A DNA stretch of 64,000 bases from Flavihumibacter petaseus NBRC 106054 (GCF_000974785.1 NZ_BBWV01000001.1:1054001-1118000); one strand, 5' to 3'. Positions 46,300 to 59,569 are shown, counted from the stretch's first letter. Made by a program: numbers and translations. Notes: generated by a model not told the origin, from the letters alone.

Positions 46300-46668
46300 A
46301 TGAGTGTAGCGGCATTTTTCGTATACCTGTGTATGCTTCTGGTGAAGGGAGGGGATCGTGTGGAAACAGGCACCCCACTCCATGACATCGCCTGCGCTCA
46401 CTTTGCCCAATCGTTGTCCGCTGACGAAAACGTGTTGGCTTTCTCCTCAGCCACCGGCCCATCAGCCTCCTTCATCGATGCAGATGATATCGAAGAAGAC
46501 GACGACAACAGCGATCCGTTCCCCAAAAAATCAAAAGCCGCTGCCCTGGTAATAGCCGCCGTGTATTACCCACATCCCGGCCTGCTGCCCGCCCGTTTTA
46601 AATCCGGCTCCTTTTTTCCCGGACCCGGTTCAGGCAACTACCTCTACAAAAGAGTACTGCGCGTCTGA
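46300..46668 (+). CDS. Small acidic unknown protein preceding the RND efflux genes
   Basis: A 122-residue frame with no recognised family. A short hydrophobic N-terminus (VAAFFVYLCMLLV) is followed by a polar middle with a strongly acidic run (IDADDIEEDDDN, ~residues 59-70), then a hydrophobic patch and a basic C-terminus (LYKRVLRV). An inner ATG at 46333 is an alternative start. The gene fills the space between GH16 and the efflux adaptor, runs in the same direction as the adaptor and has a promoter-like element just upstream. Short proteins ending in a similar VLRI-type tail occur beside metal efflux genes in Bacteroidota, from memory. Confidence 0.55.
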   Translation: MSVAAFFVYLCMLLVKGGDRVETGTPLHDIACAHFAQSLSADENVLAFSSATGPSASFIDADDIEEDDDNSDPFPKKSKAAALVIAAVYYPHPGLLPARFKSGSFFPGPGSGNYLYKRVLRV

Positions 46669-46778
46669 TCCTTCCCGCGCACCTGTAAACCTGCTTTATT
46701 GATGATTGCTGCCTTCCCGTTACCGGGGATAATACCCTATTACTGCTACCACTAACCGATCATTTTTCATTTTTTGTT

Positions 46779-47861
46779 ATGAAGAGATTTGTCATCTATG
46801 CAAGCCTGCTGGCACTCGTGTATCAAACCGGATGCAAAACAAGAGCAGCAAAAAAAGAAGAAAGCGACACTTTCGCCGTTACCAGTCCAGTTACCGTAGA
46901 CACCGCGTTTACGAAAGACTATGTTGCCCAGGTCCGCTCCATCCGCAACATCGAGATCCGCGCACAGGAGAAAGGCTTTCTGCAAAATATTTATGTGGAC
47001 GAAGGCCAGTCTGTGAAAGCCGGTCAGGTACTGTTCCGGATCATGCCCAAACTGTATGAAGCGGAGCTCCTGAAAGCACAGGCCGAAGCCAAAGCAGCCG
47101 AAATCGAACTGCAGAACGCCACCGCGCTCGCCGAAAAGAACGTAGTTTCCAAAAACGAACAGGCTGTTGCCCAGGCGAAGCTTGACCAGGCTAATGCTGA
47201 AGTAGCCCTCGCGAAACTGCATCTCTCCTTCACGGAGATCAAAGCACCTTTCGACGGAACGATCGACCGGATCCCGAAAAAACTCGGCAGCCTGATCGAT
47301 GAAGGCGAACTGCTTACCAGCCTTTCCGATAACAGTGAAATGTTCGCATACTTTAATGTATCTGAACCGGAGTACCTCGACTACCAGACCAATACCAAAG
47401 GCCGTGGCAATGCAAAGGTCAATCTCCTCCTGGCCAACGGGCAGCAGCTGAAATACAATGGCGTCGTGGAAACCATCGAAAGTGAATTCGACAACGAAAC
47501 CGGCAATATCGCCTTCCGGGCGAAATTTCCCAACCCCGACCGCCTGCTGAAACACGGCGAAACCGGCAAGGTATTGATGACGATGCCCCTGAAGAATGCA
47601 CTTGTCATTCCTCAAAAAGCTACCTACGAAGTTCAGGACAAAAAATATGTACTGGTAGTGGACAACAACAACCTCGTGCATTCCCGTAACATCACCGTGC
47701 TGGGTGAACTGCCTGATCTTTACGTGATCAATACCGGCCTCACCGCCGATGAAAAAATCCTGCTGGAAGGGGTGCAGAAAGTAAAGGATGACGACCGGAT
47801 CCAGTTCAAATTCCAGGATCCGCATGAAGTGATCACGCACCTGCGCCTCAAAGCCGAATAG
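46779..47861 (+). CDS. RND efflux periplasmic adaptor (membrane fusion lipoprotein)
   Basis: A 360-residue HlyD/AcrA-type adaptor that links the inner membrane pump to the outer membrane channel. The signal peptide ends at a lipoprotein Cys19 (TGCKTRAAK). The barrel-hairpin-lipoyl order is visible: IEIRAQEKGFLQNIYVDEGQSVKAGQ (shortened here), then a coiled-coil hairpin (~residues 85-145), then LSFTEIKAPFDGTIDR, and the beta-barrel/membrane-proximal part. It is 39 bases upstream of the pump gene. Substrate is not predictable. Confidence 0.95.
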   Translation: MKRFVIYASLLALVYQTGCKTRAAKKEESDTFAVTSPVTVDTAFTKDYVAQVRSIRNIEIRAQEKGFLQNIYVDEGQSVKAGQVLFRIMPKLYEAELLKAQAEAKAAEIELQNATALAEKNVVSKNEQAVAQAKLDQANAEVALAKLHLSFTEIKAPFDGTIDRIPKKLGSLIDEGELLTSLSDNSEMFAYFNVSEPEYLDYQTNTKGRGNAKVNLLLANGQQLKYNGVVETIESEFDNETGNIAFRAKFPNPDRLLKHGETGKVLMTMPLKNALVIPQKATYEVQDKKYVLVVDNNNLVHSRNITVLGELPDLYVINTGLTADEKILLEGVQKVKDDDRIQFKFQDPHEVITHLRLKAE

Positions 47862-47900
47862 TGACGACCCTATTGAAATCCAAATTAATCGACAAGTGTA

Positions 47901-50900
47901 ATGTTTAACAGGTTCATACAAAGGCCGGTTCTCTCGATTGTTATTTCGCTCATCATCGTATTTCTCGGAGCACTGGCCATCACCCAATTACCCGTAACCC
48001 AGTTTCCCTCTATCTCTCCGCCCAAAGTAAACGTGGTAGCAGAGTACCCTGGCGCCAACGGTGAACTCATGATCAAGTCTGTGATCATCCCCCTGGAACG
48101 CGCCATCAATGGTGTGCCGGGCATGAAATACATGGCTTCCGATGCCGGTAACGATGGTGAAGCCACCATCCAGGTAGTTTTTAACCTTGGAACCGATCCG
48201 AACGTCGCCTCCCTCAACGTGCAGAACAGAGTAGCTTCCGTGGTGAACAAACTTCCGCCACTCGTGGTGCGGGAAGGTGTGAAGATCACCCGTGAAGAAT
48301 CGAACATGCTGATGTACATCAACCTGTACAGCAAGGATTCGATTGCCGACCAGAAGTTTCTTTTCAACTTCGCTGACATCAATATCCTCCCGGAACTGAA
48401 ACGGGTCGATGGGGTAGGTTTTGCCGATATCCTGGGTAACCGGGAATATGCCATGCGCATCTGGCTGAAACCTGACCGCATGCTCGCGTATAAAATTTCC
48501 GCCGACGAAGTGATGAAGGCCCTGTCTGAGCAAAGCCTCGAAGCTTCCCCTGGTAAAACCGGTGAAAGCTCGGGTAAGCGCTCTCAGTCTTTTGAGTATG
48601 TATTGAAGTACTCGGGCCGCTTCACCACCAAAGAACAGTACCAGAATGTGATCCTCCGCGCAAGCACGGATGGTGAAATCCTTCGCCTGAAAGACGTTGC
48701 CGATATTGAATTCGGCAGCTCGATGTACGATATCTATTCCAACCTTAATGGTAAACCTTCTGCAGCGATCGTCCTGAAACAATCCTACGGCAGCAATGCC
48801 AGCCAGGTAATCAGGAATGTAAAGGAAAAGATGAAGGATCTGAAAGCCAATTTCCCGAAAGGAATGGACTATGAAATCAGCTACGACGTTTCCAAATTCC
48901 TGGATGCCTCCATGGAAAAAGTAGTCCATACGCTGGTGGAAGCCTTTATTCTCGTGGGTATCGTTGTCTTCCTCTTCCTGGGCGACTGGCGGTCTACCCT
49001 GATTCCTGCCATGGCAGTTCCGGTGTCACTGATCGGTACTTTTTTCTGCATGCAATTCTTTGGCATCACACTTAACCTCATCACCCTGTTTGCGATGGTA
49101 CTGGCAATTGGCATCGTGGTGGATGATGCGATTGTGGTGATCGAAGCCGTGCATGCCAAAATGGAAGAAGAACATTTGTCGCCGCTGAAGGCTACCAAAA
49201 AAGCCATGCACGAGATCTCGGGTGCCATCATTGCCATCACCTTCCTGATGGCGGCTGTGTTCATACCCGTGGCATTCATGTCTGGACCGGTAGGACTATT
49301 CTACCGGCAGTTTTCTATCACGATGGCAACGTCGATTATCCTGTCGGGTGTGGTAGCATTGACCCTTACGCCGGCCCTTTGTGCCATGATCCTGAAGAAC
49401 AATCATGGCAAGGCCAGGAAGAAAACTCCGGTCAACCGTTTCATTGATGGTTTCAATGGGCTGTTCAACAGTGCCTCCAACAAATACATGAAGCTGCTGG
49501 GCAGAATTGTCAACCGTCGCGCGGTTACCGCGATCGTGCTCATCGCCTTCTGTGCGGGAACCTGGTACCTCAATGGCAAAGTCCCCGCCGGGTTCATCCC
49601 CAACGAAGACCAGGGCATGTTGTACGCGATCATTCAGACACCGCCGGGCTCCTCACTGGAACGTACCAACGAAATCACGGAAAGGCTCCAGAAGATCTGC
49701 GAAGAAATCGATGGCGTACAATCCGTTTCCGCACTTGCCGGTTATGAAATCCTGACCGAGGGTACAGGATCCAACTCCGGTACCTGTCTCATCAACCTGA
49801 AAAGCTGGGAAGAACGAAAAGAATCCGTCCAGGAAATCACTGAAGAGCTGGAAGAGAAAACAAAAAGCATTCCCGGTGCCAATATCGAATTCTTCCAGCC
49901 GCCTGCTGTACCCGGATATGGCGCTGCCGGAGGTTTTGAATTGCGGCTGCTCGACAAAGCCGGTAGCGGTGACTATAAAAAAATGGAAGCTGTCAATAAT
50001 GATTTTGTAAAAGAACTGACCAAACGGAAAGAACTTTCTTCCGTGTTCAGCTTCTACAGCGCCAGCTTTCCACAGTATATGCTCTCGGTGGACAATGACA
50101 TTGCACAACAGAAAGGAATTTCCATTGACAATGCCATGAATACGCTTTCCACGTTGATTGGCAGTAACTATGAGATCAGCTTCATCAAATTCGGTCGTCA
50201 GTATAAGGTTATCGTGCAGGCAGCAGCGCAATACCGTGCCTTGCCGGAAGACATCCTTAAACTGTACGTGAAGAACGACAAGGAAGAAATGGTTCCCTTC
50301 TCGGCCTTTATGAAAATGGAGAAAGTGTATGGTTTGAGTGAGATCACGCGGCACAACATGTACAATGCCGCCGAAATCAGCGGTGCAGCGGCACCCGGAT
50401 ACTCCAGTGGCGAGGCTATCCAGGTAATCAACGAAGTGGCGCAGAAGACACTGCCCCGCGGCTTTGGTATCGACTGGGCGGGTATCTCCAAGGATGAAGT
50501 AGCACAGGGCAACCAGGCGATCTACATCTTCCTGATCTGTCTCGGCTTCGTTTACCTGATCCTGGCAGCGCAGTATGAAAGTTTCATCCTGCCGCTGGCC
50601 GTAATCCTCTCCCTCCCCTGCGGCATATTCGGTGCATTTCTGCTCCTGAAAACAACGGGACTTGAAAACAACATTTATGCGCAGGTAGCGATGGTGATGC
50701 TGATTGGTCTCCTTGGTAAAAACGCCGTACTGATCGTGGAATTTGCGGTGCAGAAACACCGCGCCGGAGAGTCTGTTCTGGATGCCGCCATGGAAGGCGC
50801 CAAAGTCCGCTTCCGTCCCATCCTGATGACCTCCTTCGCTTTCATCGCTGGTTTGATTCCCCTCGTGATCGCCACCGGTCCCGGGCGGATCGGCAACCGT

Positions 50901-51065
50901 ACCATCGGTACTGCTGCGCTTGGTGGCATGCTGTTCGGAACCATTTTCGGGGTGTTGGTCATTCCCGGCCTCTACTACATTTTCGGAAAGATAGCCGAGA
51001 AACATATGCTGGTGAAAGACGAAGAAGAAAATCCATTAACAGAAGCAATCGACAACCATGTTTAA
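47901..51065 (+). CDS. RND multidrug efflux pump (HAE1/AcrB type)
   Basis: A 1054-residue inner membrane transporter driven by proton flow. The N-terminus FNRFIQRPVLSIVISLIIVF is TM1; TM4 has the proton-relay Asp pair in GIVVDDAIVVIEAV, and TM10 has the Lys in LLGKNAVLIVEFA. Two large periplasmic loops are present (about residues 35-335 and 560-870). The length and motifs are of the hydrophobe/amphiphile type, not heavy-metal CusA type, although specificity is not visible. Overlaps the channel gene by 8 bases. Confidence 0.97.
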   Translation: MFNRFIQRPVLSIVISLIIVFLGALAITQLPVTQFPSISPPKVNVVAEYPGANGELMIKSVIIPLERAINGVPGMKYMASDAGNDGEATIQVVFNLGTDPNVASLNVQNRVASVVNKLPPLVVREGVKITREESNMLMYINLYSKDSIADQKFLFNFADINILPELKRVDGVGFADILGNREYAMRIWLKPDRMLAYKISADEVMKALSEQSLEASPGKTGESSGKRSQSFEYVLKYSGRFTTKEQYQNVILRASTDGEILRLKDVADIEFGSSMYDIYSNLNGKPSAAIVLKQSYGSNASQVIRNVKEKMKDLKANFPKGMDYEISYDVSKFLDASMEKVVHTLVEAFILVGIVVFLFLGDWRSTLIPAMAVPVSLIGTFFCMQFFGITLNLITLFAMVLAIGIVVDDAIVVIEAVHAKMEEEHLSPLKATKKAMHEISGAIIAITFLMAAVFIPVAFMSGPVGLFYRQFSITMATSIILSGVVALTLTPALCAMILKNNHGKARKKTPVNRFIDGFNGLFNSASNKYMKLLGRIVNRRAVTAIVLIAFCAGTWYLNGKVPAGFIPNEDQGMLYAIIQTPPGSSLERTNEITERLQKICEEIDGVQSVSALAGYEILTEGTGSNSGTCLINLKSWEERKESVQEITEELEEKTKSIPGANIEFFQPPAVPGYGAAGGFELRLLDKAGSGDYKKMEAVNNDFVKELTKRKELSSVFSFYSASFPQYMLSVDNDIAQQKGISIDNAMNTLSTLIGSNYEISFIKFGRQYKVIVQAAAQYRALPEDILKLYVKNDKEEMVPFSAFMKMEKVYGLSEITRHNMYNAAEISGAAAPGYSSGEAIQVINEVAQKTLPRGFGIDWAGISKDEVAQGNQAIYIFLICLGFVYLILAAQYESFILPLAVILSLPCGIFGAFLLLKTTGLENNIYAQVAMVMLIGLLGKNAVLIVEFAVQKHRAGESVLDAAMEGAKVRFRPILMTSFAFIAGLIPLVIATGPGRIGNRTIGTAALGGMLFGTIFGVLVIPGLYYIFGKIAEKHMLVKDEEENPLTEAIDNHV

Positions 51066-52518
51066 ACGAAAATCAACATACTTCTACGGCCTCGTGATTG
51101 CCACGATAGGGAGCAGCCTGATCTTTTCAGGCTGCAAGATCCCGGCAATCACTACCCGGGAAGAAAACAAAACGGTACCTAAAAACTATACCGGCGATAG
51201 TACCGGCGCAGCAACCGATACAATAACTTCAGCCGCCGTGCAATGGCAGAACTTCTTCACCGATAAAAACCTCGCTAACCTGATTGACACAGCCCTGAAA
51301 AACAACCAGGAACTGAATATCACCCTGCAGGAGATCCAGATCGCCCGTAACGAGATCCGCATGAGGAAGGCCGCCCTGTTGCCCACAGGAGGCATTCGTG
51401 CAGGAACAGGTGTAGAGAAAGTTGGCCGCTACACAAGCCAGGGGGCTGGTGACGCGACGACAGATATCGAGCCCGGAAAAGAAATGCCTGACCCCCTGGG
51501 CGATTTTAACGTTGCCGCCTATGCGCACTGGGAAGTGGATATCTGGAAAAAACTGCGCAATGCCAAAAAAGCTGCAGTCAACCGCTATCTCGCATCGATT
51601 GAAGGAAAGAACTTTGTGCTGACCAACCTCGTCGCAGAAGTAGCCAATTCCTATTATGAACTCCTGGCGCTCGACAATCAGCTGGCCATCATCAAACAGA
51701 ATATCACGCTGCAGCAGAATGCGCTGGAGATCGTCAAAATTCAGAAGGATGCAGCGAGGGCAACAGAGCTGGGTGTGCAGAAATTCCAGGCTGAAGTGCT
51801 GAAAACTGAAAGCATGGAATTTGACATCCGCCAACAGATTACGGAAACAGAGAATAGGATCAACTTCCTGCTGGCACGTTACCCGCAGCCGATATCCCGC
51901 GATACCAGCAGCTTTGCAGGCGCCCTGCCTTTCCAGGTAAAAACAGGGATTCCCTCACAACTGCTGGCCAATCGTCCGGATATCCGCCAGGCGGAACTGG
52001 ACCTGGTCGCATCCAAACTCGATGTGAAAGTGGCCCGCGCAGAATTCTATCCGAATTTTGATATCTCCGCGGCAGTAGGCCTCCAGGCTTTCAAGCCCTC
52101 GTATCTCGTGAAGTTCCCGGAATCTTTGTTGTATTCCCTGGCGGTGGACATGGTTGCGCCGCTGATCAACCGCAATGCACTCATGGCCGAATTCAGTTCA
52201 GCAAGCGCCAGGCAGATCCAGAGTATGTACAACTATGAAAGGACCATCCTCAGCGCCTACCTGGAAGTGGCCACACAGTTGTCCAATATCAATAACCTCG
52301 AAAAGAACTACGACCGGAAATCCCGGCAGGTGGAGGCGCTGAACCGTTCCATTGAAGTGTCCAATGACCTTTTCAAATCTGCACGCGTGGATTATTTCGA
52401 AGTTCTGATGACGCAGCGGGATGCGCTGGAAGCACGCCTCGAACTAGTGGAAACAAAGAAGCAGCAATTCAATGCGGTGGTGAATGTTTACCGCGACCTG
52501 GGCGGCGGCTGGAAATAA
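51058..52518 (+). CDS. Outer membrane efflux channel (OprM/NodT-type lipoprotein)
   Basis: A 486-residue TolC-family channel completing the tripartite pump. Signal peptide with lipid-attachment Cys26 (IFSGCKIPA). Two outer-membrane-efflux repeats are recognisable: one around KNNQELNITLQEIQIARNE and one around LLANRPDIRQAELDL, each with the usual long helices. It starts within the last codons of the pump gene, so the three proteins are made together. The convergent ligase gene begins 3 bases beyond its stop. Confidence 0.96.
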   Translation: MFKRKSTYFYGLVIATIGSSLIFSGCKIPAITTREENKTVPKNYTGDSTGAATDTITSAAVQWQNFFTDKNLANLIDTALKNNQELNITLQEIQIARNEIRMRKAALLPTGGIRAGTGVEKVGRYTSQGAGDATTDIEPGKEMPDPLGDFNVAAYAHWEVDIWKKLRNAKKAAVNRYLASIEGKNFVLTNLVAEVANSYYELLALDNQLAIIKQNITLQQNALEIVKIQKDAARATELGVQKFQAEVLKTESMEFDIRQQITETENRINFLLARYPQPISRDTSSFAGALPFQVKTGIPSQLLANRPDIRQAELDLVASKLDVKVARAEFYPNFDISAAVGLQAFKPSYLVKFPESLLYSLAVDMVAPLINRNALMAEFSSASARQIQSMYNYERTILSAYLEVATQLSNINNLEKNYDRKSRQVEALNRSIEVSNDLFKSARVDYFEVLMTQRDALEARLELVETKKQQFNAVVNVYRDLGGGWK

Positions 52519-52520
52519 GA

Positions 52521-54104
52521 TCAATGCATCTTTTTGCCTTCTTTATCAAGAACGGCAATGATCTGATCATAGAATTGCCTGGCCCGCTCCGCGGTTTTGC
52601 CGATACAGATGACACCCAGTTTTCCGAACTGGGATAAAGCACCGATCAGGTGGAAGATCACACCTTCCTGGTCGGTGCCGTCATAATGGAGATCATTCAT
52701 CATGGCGATATCGATCAGGTCATGCGGTGTGAGACCGATATAGGCTTCACTTTTGACGTTATCGGAAGAAAAATAATACCGTACCTGGCCATTGGCGGTA
52801 TAGTACTGCCCTTGATCGGGATCATAATTTCCGGCCGTCAGGAACTGCAGCATCAGGAGGGGATGCGTTGTTCCGCCTTTACGGAGGTTGATCTCGATAG
52901 CATAATGTTTCCACGTCCCCCCTTCTTTCTCTGAAATGAAGTCGATGGCAAATCTTCCGAGAACACCTTTCGCCCGGAGATTTTCCGCCACTACCTTCCC
53001 CATGCGACCGATCGCGATGGCATATTCCTCCTGCGCAGGGAAATAGGCGCCCAGGAACACCTGTCCGCTTTCACCGCCCAGTAACTGATCATGGGTAGAT
53101 ACGACCCGGCATTCGCCATCCGGATCAATGCGGCACTGTACTGAAGGCGATTCTTTGATATCACCTTCCACAAAAGCTTCAACGATGCCGCCCAGCTCCT
53201 GGTATTTAGCCAGGAAAGCTTCAAAGGTCAGGTCGTCAGCAACGATTTTCAGTTGCTCCCGGAAATGTTCCCCGATCCATTTTTCCCAATCGCCACTTGT
53301 CGGCGGTTGCGTATTTCCAAATGAAAATATGCCATTGCCTTCTCCCGAAAACCCGTCATTGATTTTTACTACCGCCCTCCGGAGCCCAGGTATTTTCCGC
53401 TTCAGTTTTGCCAGCGCACCGATAATATCTTCAGCGGTAACGAGATCTTCAAAGCCCTCCGGCACCAAAAGCCCGCATTCACGGAACACTTTCCGGCTGC
53501 TGCTCTTACTGCCGAGGTGCAACAGGTCGGGATCACAGCCAAATATGGGGACGTCCAGCTGTATCGCCAGGCTTCGCTCCAGGTGGGTCACATTGAAACA
53601 GGCCATATGCGCCGAACAGCCTTCCGGAATGCTCTTTTTGATCCGCTCGATCAGCCTTGGCCTTTCGAGGATTTTTTCTGTGAGCGCCCGCGGGGAAGCA
53701 TCATAACAACTCAGCAGGGTCAGCCGCTGCAAGGCATGATACCCGGTGATCCCCGGCAGGAGGTGCAGGTAATAATCAATGATCGCAGGATCAATAGTGG
53801 TGCTGGTGAGATAGATAACATGCGTGCGGGGCATCCGCAGCAACATCAGGAGGCAAAGCAGCCTTTCCTCATAATGCACCACACCTTTGACCTTGGACAG
53901 GATCTCCTGGTCGAGTGTCAGGGAAGGCACAATGATCACCGCCTTGGGGGAAAGCTTATCGGGAAAAGCTTTTTCAAACTGTTCCCGAAAGCGTTCCTGG
54001 ATCCTGCGGAATATGGCACTTTCACTGCCTTCATCTACCGGGGCAAAAGTGATGTCATCAACCTGGGGAACAATATAGGGCTGTGCAATAATGGGTTCCT
54101 GCAT
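52521..54104 (-). CDS. ATP-grasp ligase-like protein related to PGM1 peptide ligase
   Basis: A 527-residue cytoplasmic protein similar, from memory, to proteins annotated as PGM1-related peptide ligases (PGM1 joins peptides in pheganomycin biosynthesis). The N-terminal half is a pre-ATP-grasp region (AVIIVPSLTLDQEIL, HVIYLTSTTIDPAIIDYYL, FGCDPDLLHLGSK). The second half has ATP-grasp features: KINDGFSGEGNGIF for the nucleotide loop, GGIVEAFVEGDIKESPSVQ, and AIEINLRKGGTTHP as the metal-binding end. It is encoded alone, with no biosynthetic neighbours, so the product and acceptor are unknown. Confidence 0.8.
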   Translation of the reverse strand: MQEPIIAQPYIVPQVDDITFAPVDEGSESAIFRRIQERFREQFEKAFPDKLSPKAVIIVPSLTLDQEILSKVKGVVHYEERLLCLLMLLRMPRTHVIYLTSTTIDPAIIDYYLHLLPGITGYHALQRLTLLSCYDASPRALTEKILERPRLIERIKKSIPEGCSAHMACFNVTHLERSLAIQLDVPIFGCDPDLLHLGSKSSSRKVFRECGLLVPEGFEDLVTAEDIIGALAKLKRKIPGLRRAVVKINDGFSGEGNGIFSFGNTQPPTSGDWEKWIGEHFREQLKIVADDLTFEAFLAKYQELGGIVEAFVEGDIKESPSVQCRIDPDGECRVVSTHDQLLGGESGQVFLGAYFPAQEEYAIAIGRMGKVVAENLRAKGVLGRFAIDFISEKEGGTWKHYAIEINLRKGGTTHPLLMLQFLTAGNYDPDQGQYYTANGQVRYYFSSDNVKSEAYIGLTPHDLIDIAMMNDLHYDGTDQEGVIFHLIGALSQFGKLGVICIGKTAERARQFYDQIIAVLDKEGKKMH

Positions 54105-54151
54105 ATGGCGCGATTGCCCTATAAGTTACAACTGTTTCCCGCTAAAAAGCA

Positions 54152-54631
54152 TCATGACCCCGCCGGACTTTTTGCAGCAGCACTGGTTTCTTTTGCGTCG
54201 GGTTTACCTTTCCCGCTGGTTATCAGGGGCAGAAGGCTTTCGTCGAGGTAATAGCTCCAGCCCTGGTTACAAGCATTATAACATTCAAAGGAGGGTGTAA
54301 GACCATGATGGGTGAAAACCAGTTTGGTCTTGTCGCCTTCACGGGAAATGTCGAATGAGATCGTAGTGCCGGTCCATTCTGTCTGATGTTCAACAAACGT
54401 CAGCAGGCTGTCTGTGGTCAACCACTCGACTTTCCTGTCGGGAATCACTTCCGTCAGAAGGTGGCGGGTGTAATGGAGGTCCTTATGCCGGTATTCAAAT
54501 TCATCACCTTCTTTTGCCGAATTGCCTTTCAACATTTCCGACCACCAGCCACGCACATTGGTGACGGCATTGAACACGGTTTCCGGGGATTGATCCACCA
54601 GGTAAGTGCGGGAGAAATCTTTTCCTTTCAT
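54152..54631 (-). CDS. SRPBCC/AHSA1-type START-fold protein
   Basis: A 159-residue small-molecule-binding protein of the SRPBCC superfamily. The start at 54631 (MKGKDFSRTYLVDQSP) is preferred; upstream in-frame residues are not conserved-looking. The family pattern SPETVFNAVTNVRGWWSEMLKG and the C-terminal GWSYYLDESLLPLITSGKG are typical of the AHSA1-like activators common in Bacteroidota. It has no catalytic residues and probably binds a hydrophobic ligand. It is followed after 47 bases by the ligase gene on the same strand. Confidence 0.88.
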   Translation of the reverse strand: MKGKDFSRTYLVDQSPETVFNAVTNVRGWWSEMLKGNSAKEGDEFEYRHKDLHYTRHLLTEVIPDRKVEWLTTDSLLTFVEHQTEWTGTTISFDISREGDKTKLVFTHHGLTPSFECYNACNQGWSYYLDESLLPLITSGKGKPDAKETSAAAKSPAGS

Positions 54632-54734
54632 AGTTTTTGTTTTAGAATGGTAGCTGAATACCACTCAAAGCTAAAAGGCTTCCCGCTCTCCGGGCAGGTG
54701 TAAAACAGACTTTGTGCCGGGCCGATCCGGCCAC

Positions 54735-56213
54735 TCACCTGAATTGAATCTCATAGACCACTGCATCAGCAGTTGGATAATGACTACTCTTCTGAATGGT
54801 CAGGGCCTGGCTGCCCTGTTTAAAATTGATTTTTTCTCCACTACCCAACAGCGAAACGGATGCTACCACGCCATTGCCTGCTCCTGATGCCAGGCTCCGG
54901 ATCACAACATCTTTATCAGGCACGTCAAGTGCGATTGCATACAATTTTCCATCCTTCGTCGTGAACCGGATATCGGCTGCCGTAAAAGGCTTGTCCTTTG
55001 CATCACTGAAAGCACCACCAGCTACCTGGGTTGGACCCTCACCAAATGCTTTCCAGGGACGTGTACCGTAAATGGCCGCACCGTTTACCTCCAGCCACCT
55101 GCCGATGGCCAGCAGGCGCTCCACCGCAGGCTCGGGTATGGTACCATCCGGACGGGGTCCGATATTCAGCAACAGGCAGCCATTTTTGCTGACAATATCA
55201 ATGAGGTTATTGATGAGGTATTTGGTGGATTTAAAGGAGTCCTCCGGAATATATCCCCACGATTTATAGCTGATGGCATCATCGGTTTGCCAGGGCAATT
55301 TCCTTATCTCTGCCAGTTTGCCTCTTTCAATATCCAGCACTGTTGTTCCCTCCGGATATGCCTTATCATACTTGTTGTTGATCACTACGCCTTTGTTCCA
55401 GTCAATTCCCTTGTTGTAGTAGTAGGCGGCAAAATTCTTTCGCCAGGGATCGAGCGCGGGTTGTTCAATCCACCAGTCAAACCAAAACAGCTGGGGTTGA
55501 TATTTATCAACCAGTTCAGTACACCGCAGCAGCCAGTCGTTCATGTACTCGGGGCTCATGGTTTCACCTTCTTCACGGGCTGGTCCGTAAAAGTCAGCAT
55601 AGGCAGGATCGTTTACATCACTATCAAATTTTCTGCCCCCATTCATAAACCACCAATGCTCAATCCGGTGGGAGGAAACCCCAAAAACCAACCCGGCCTT
55701 CCTGGTCGCTTCAGCAAGCTCTCCCACGACATCGCGGTGCGGGCCCATTTCAGCAGCATTCCACTTTGACAGTGCCGTTTTGTACATCGCAAAACCATCG
55801 TGATGCTCTGCCACCGGCACAATATACCTGGCACCTGCTTTCTTAAAAAGATCAACCCACTCCGCAGCATTGAACTTTTCAGCCTTAAACTTCGGGATGA
55901 AATCCTTGTACCCGAACTTGTTCAATGGCCCGTAAGTGGCCACCTGATGACGGTTTTCATCAGAACCCTGCAGGTACATCTGCCGCGGATACCATTCACT
56001 CCGATACGCAGGAACTGAGTATACTCCCCAGTGAATGAAGATGCCAAATTTTGCATCCTGGAACCACGCTGGTGTCTGGTAATTTTTTAACGAGTTCCAG
56101 TCAGCCTGGTAGCGTGTAACCGATCCGGCATCTGACTGTGCAGCAACAGGCCTGGCAGTTGCACACAACAGCAAACTGCAGGAAAGCAAAAATGGGAAGG
56201 CTGGAATTTTCAT
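54735..56213 (-). CDS. Exported alpha-L-fucosidase, GH29
   Basis: A 492-residue retaining fucosidase. The start is the ATG at 56213 (MKIPAFPF), giving a signal peptide ending VAAQ; an in-frame TTG two codons earlier is less likely. Hallmarks: WFQDAKFGIFIHWGVYSVPA, VPVAEHHDGFAMY, the nucleophile Asp in PQLFWFDWWIEQP and LLNIGPRPDGTIPEPA. It should remove alpha-linked fucose in the periplasm. The GH2 beta-galactosidase gene is 80 to 90 bases upstream on the same strand, so the pair would remove Fuc and Gal from a side chain such as that of xyloglucan. Confidence 0.96.
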   Translation of the reverse strand: MKIPAFPFLLSCSLLLCATARPVAAQSDAGSVTRYQADWNSLKNYQTPAWFQDAKFGIFIHWGVYSVPAYRSEWYPRQMYLQGSDENRHQVATYGPLNKFGYKDFIPKFKAEKFNAAEWVDLFKKAGARYIVPVAEHHDGFAMYKTALSKWNAAEMGPHRDVVGELAEATRKAGLVFGVSSHRIEHWWFMNGGRKFDSDVNDPAYADFYGPAREEGETMSPEYMNDWLLRCTELVDKYQPQLFWFDWWIEQPALDPWRKNFAAYYYNKGIDWNKGVVINNKYDKAYPEGTTVLDIERGKLAEIRKLPWQTDDAISYKSWGYIPEDSFKSTKYLINNLIDIVSKNGCLLLNIGPRPDGTIPEPAVERLLAIGRWLEVNGAAIYGTRPWKAFGEGPTQVAGGAFSDAKDKPFTAADIRFTTKDGKLYAIALDVPDKDVVIRSLASGAGNGVVASVSLLGSGEKINFKQGSQALTIQKSSHYPTADAVVYEIQFR

Positions 56214-56302
56214 TGGCAAAACAATAAGAACCTATAAGTTAGATTGTTTTCCCTGCTATTCCAGTCTTTATACTTTTGGAATCACGATTGGTTAAAAAAT
56301 AA

Positions 56303-59569
<3,267 letters not shown>

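Noticed and set aside
46767-47987. 406-codon open frame antisense to the efflux adaptor
   Set aside because: Mirror of the adaptor and its promoter region; translation shows no family motif.
49653-51005. 450-codon open frame antisense to the RND pump
   Set aside because: Complete overlap with a well-conserved pump gene and no domain signature.
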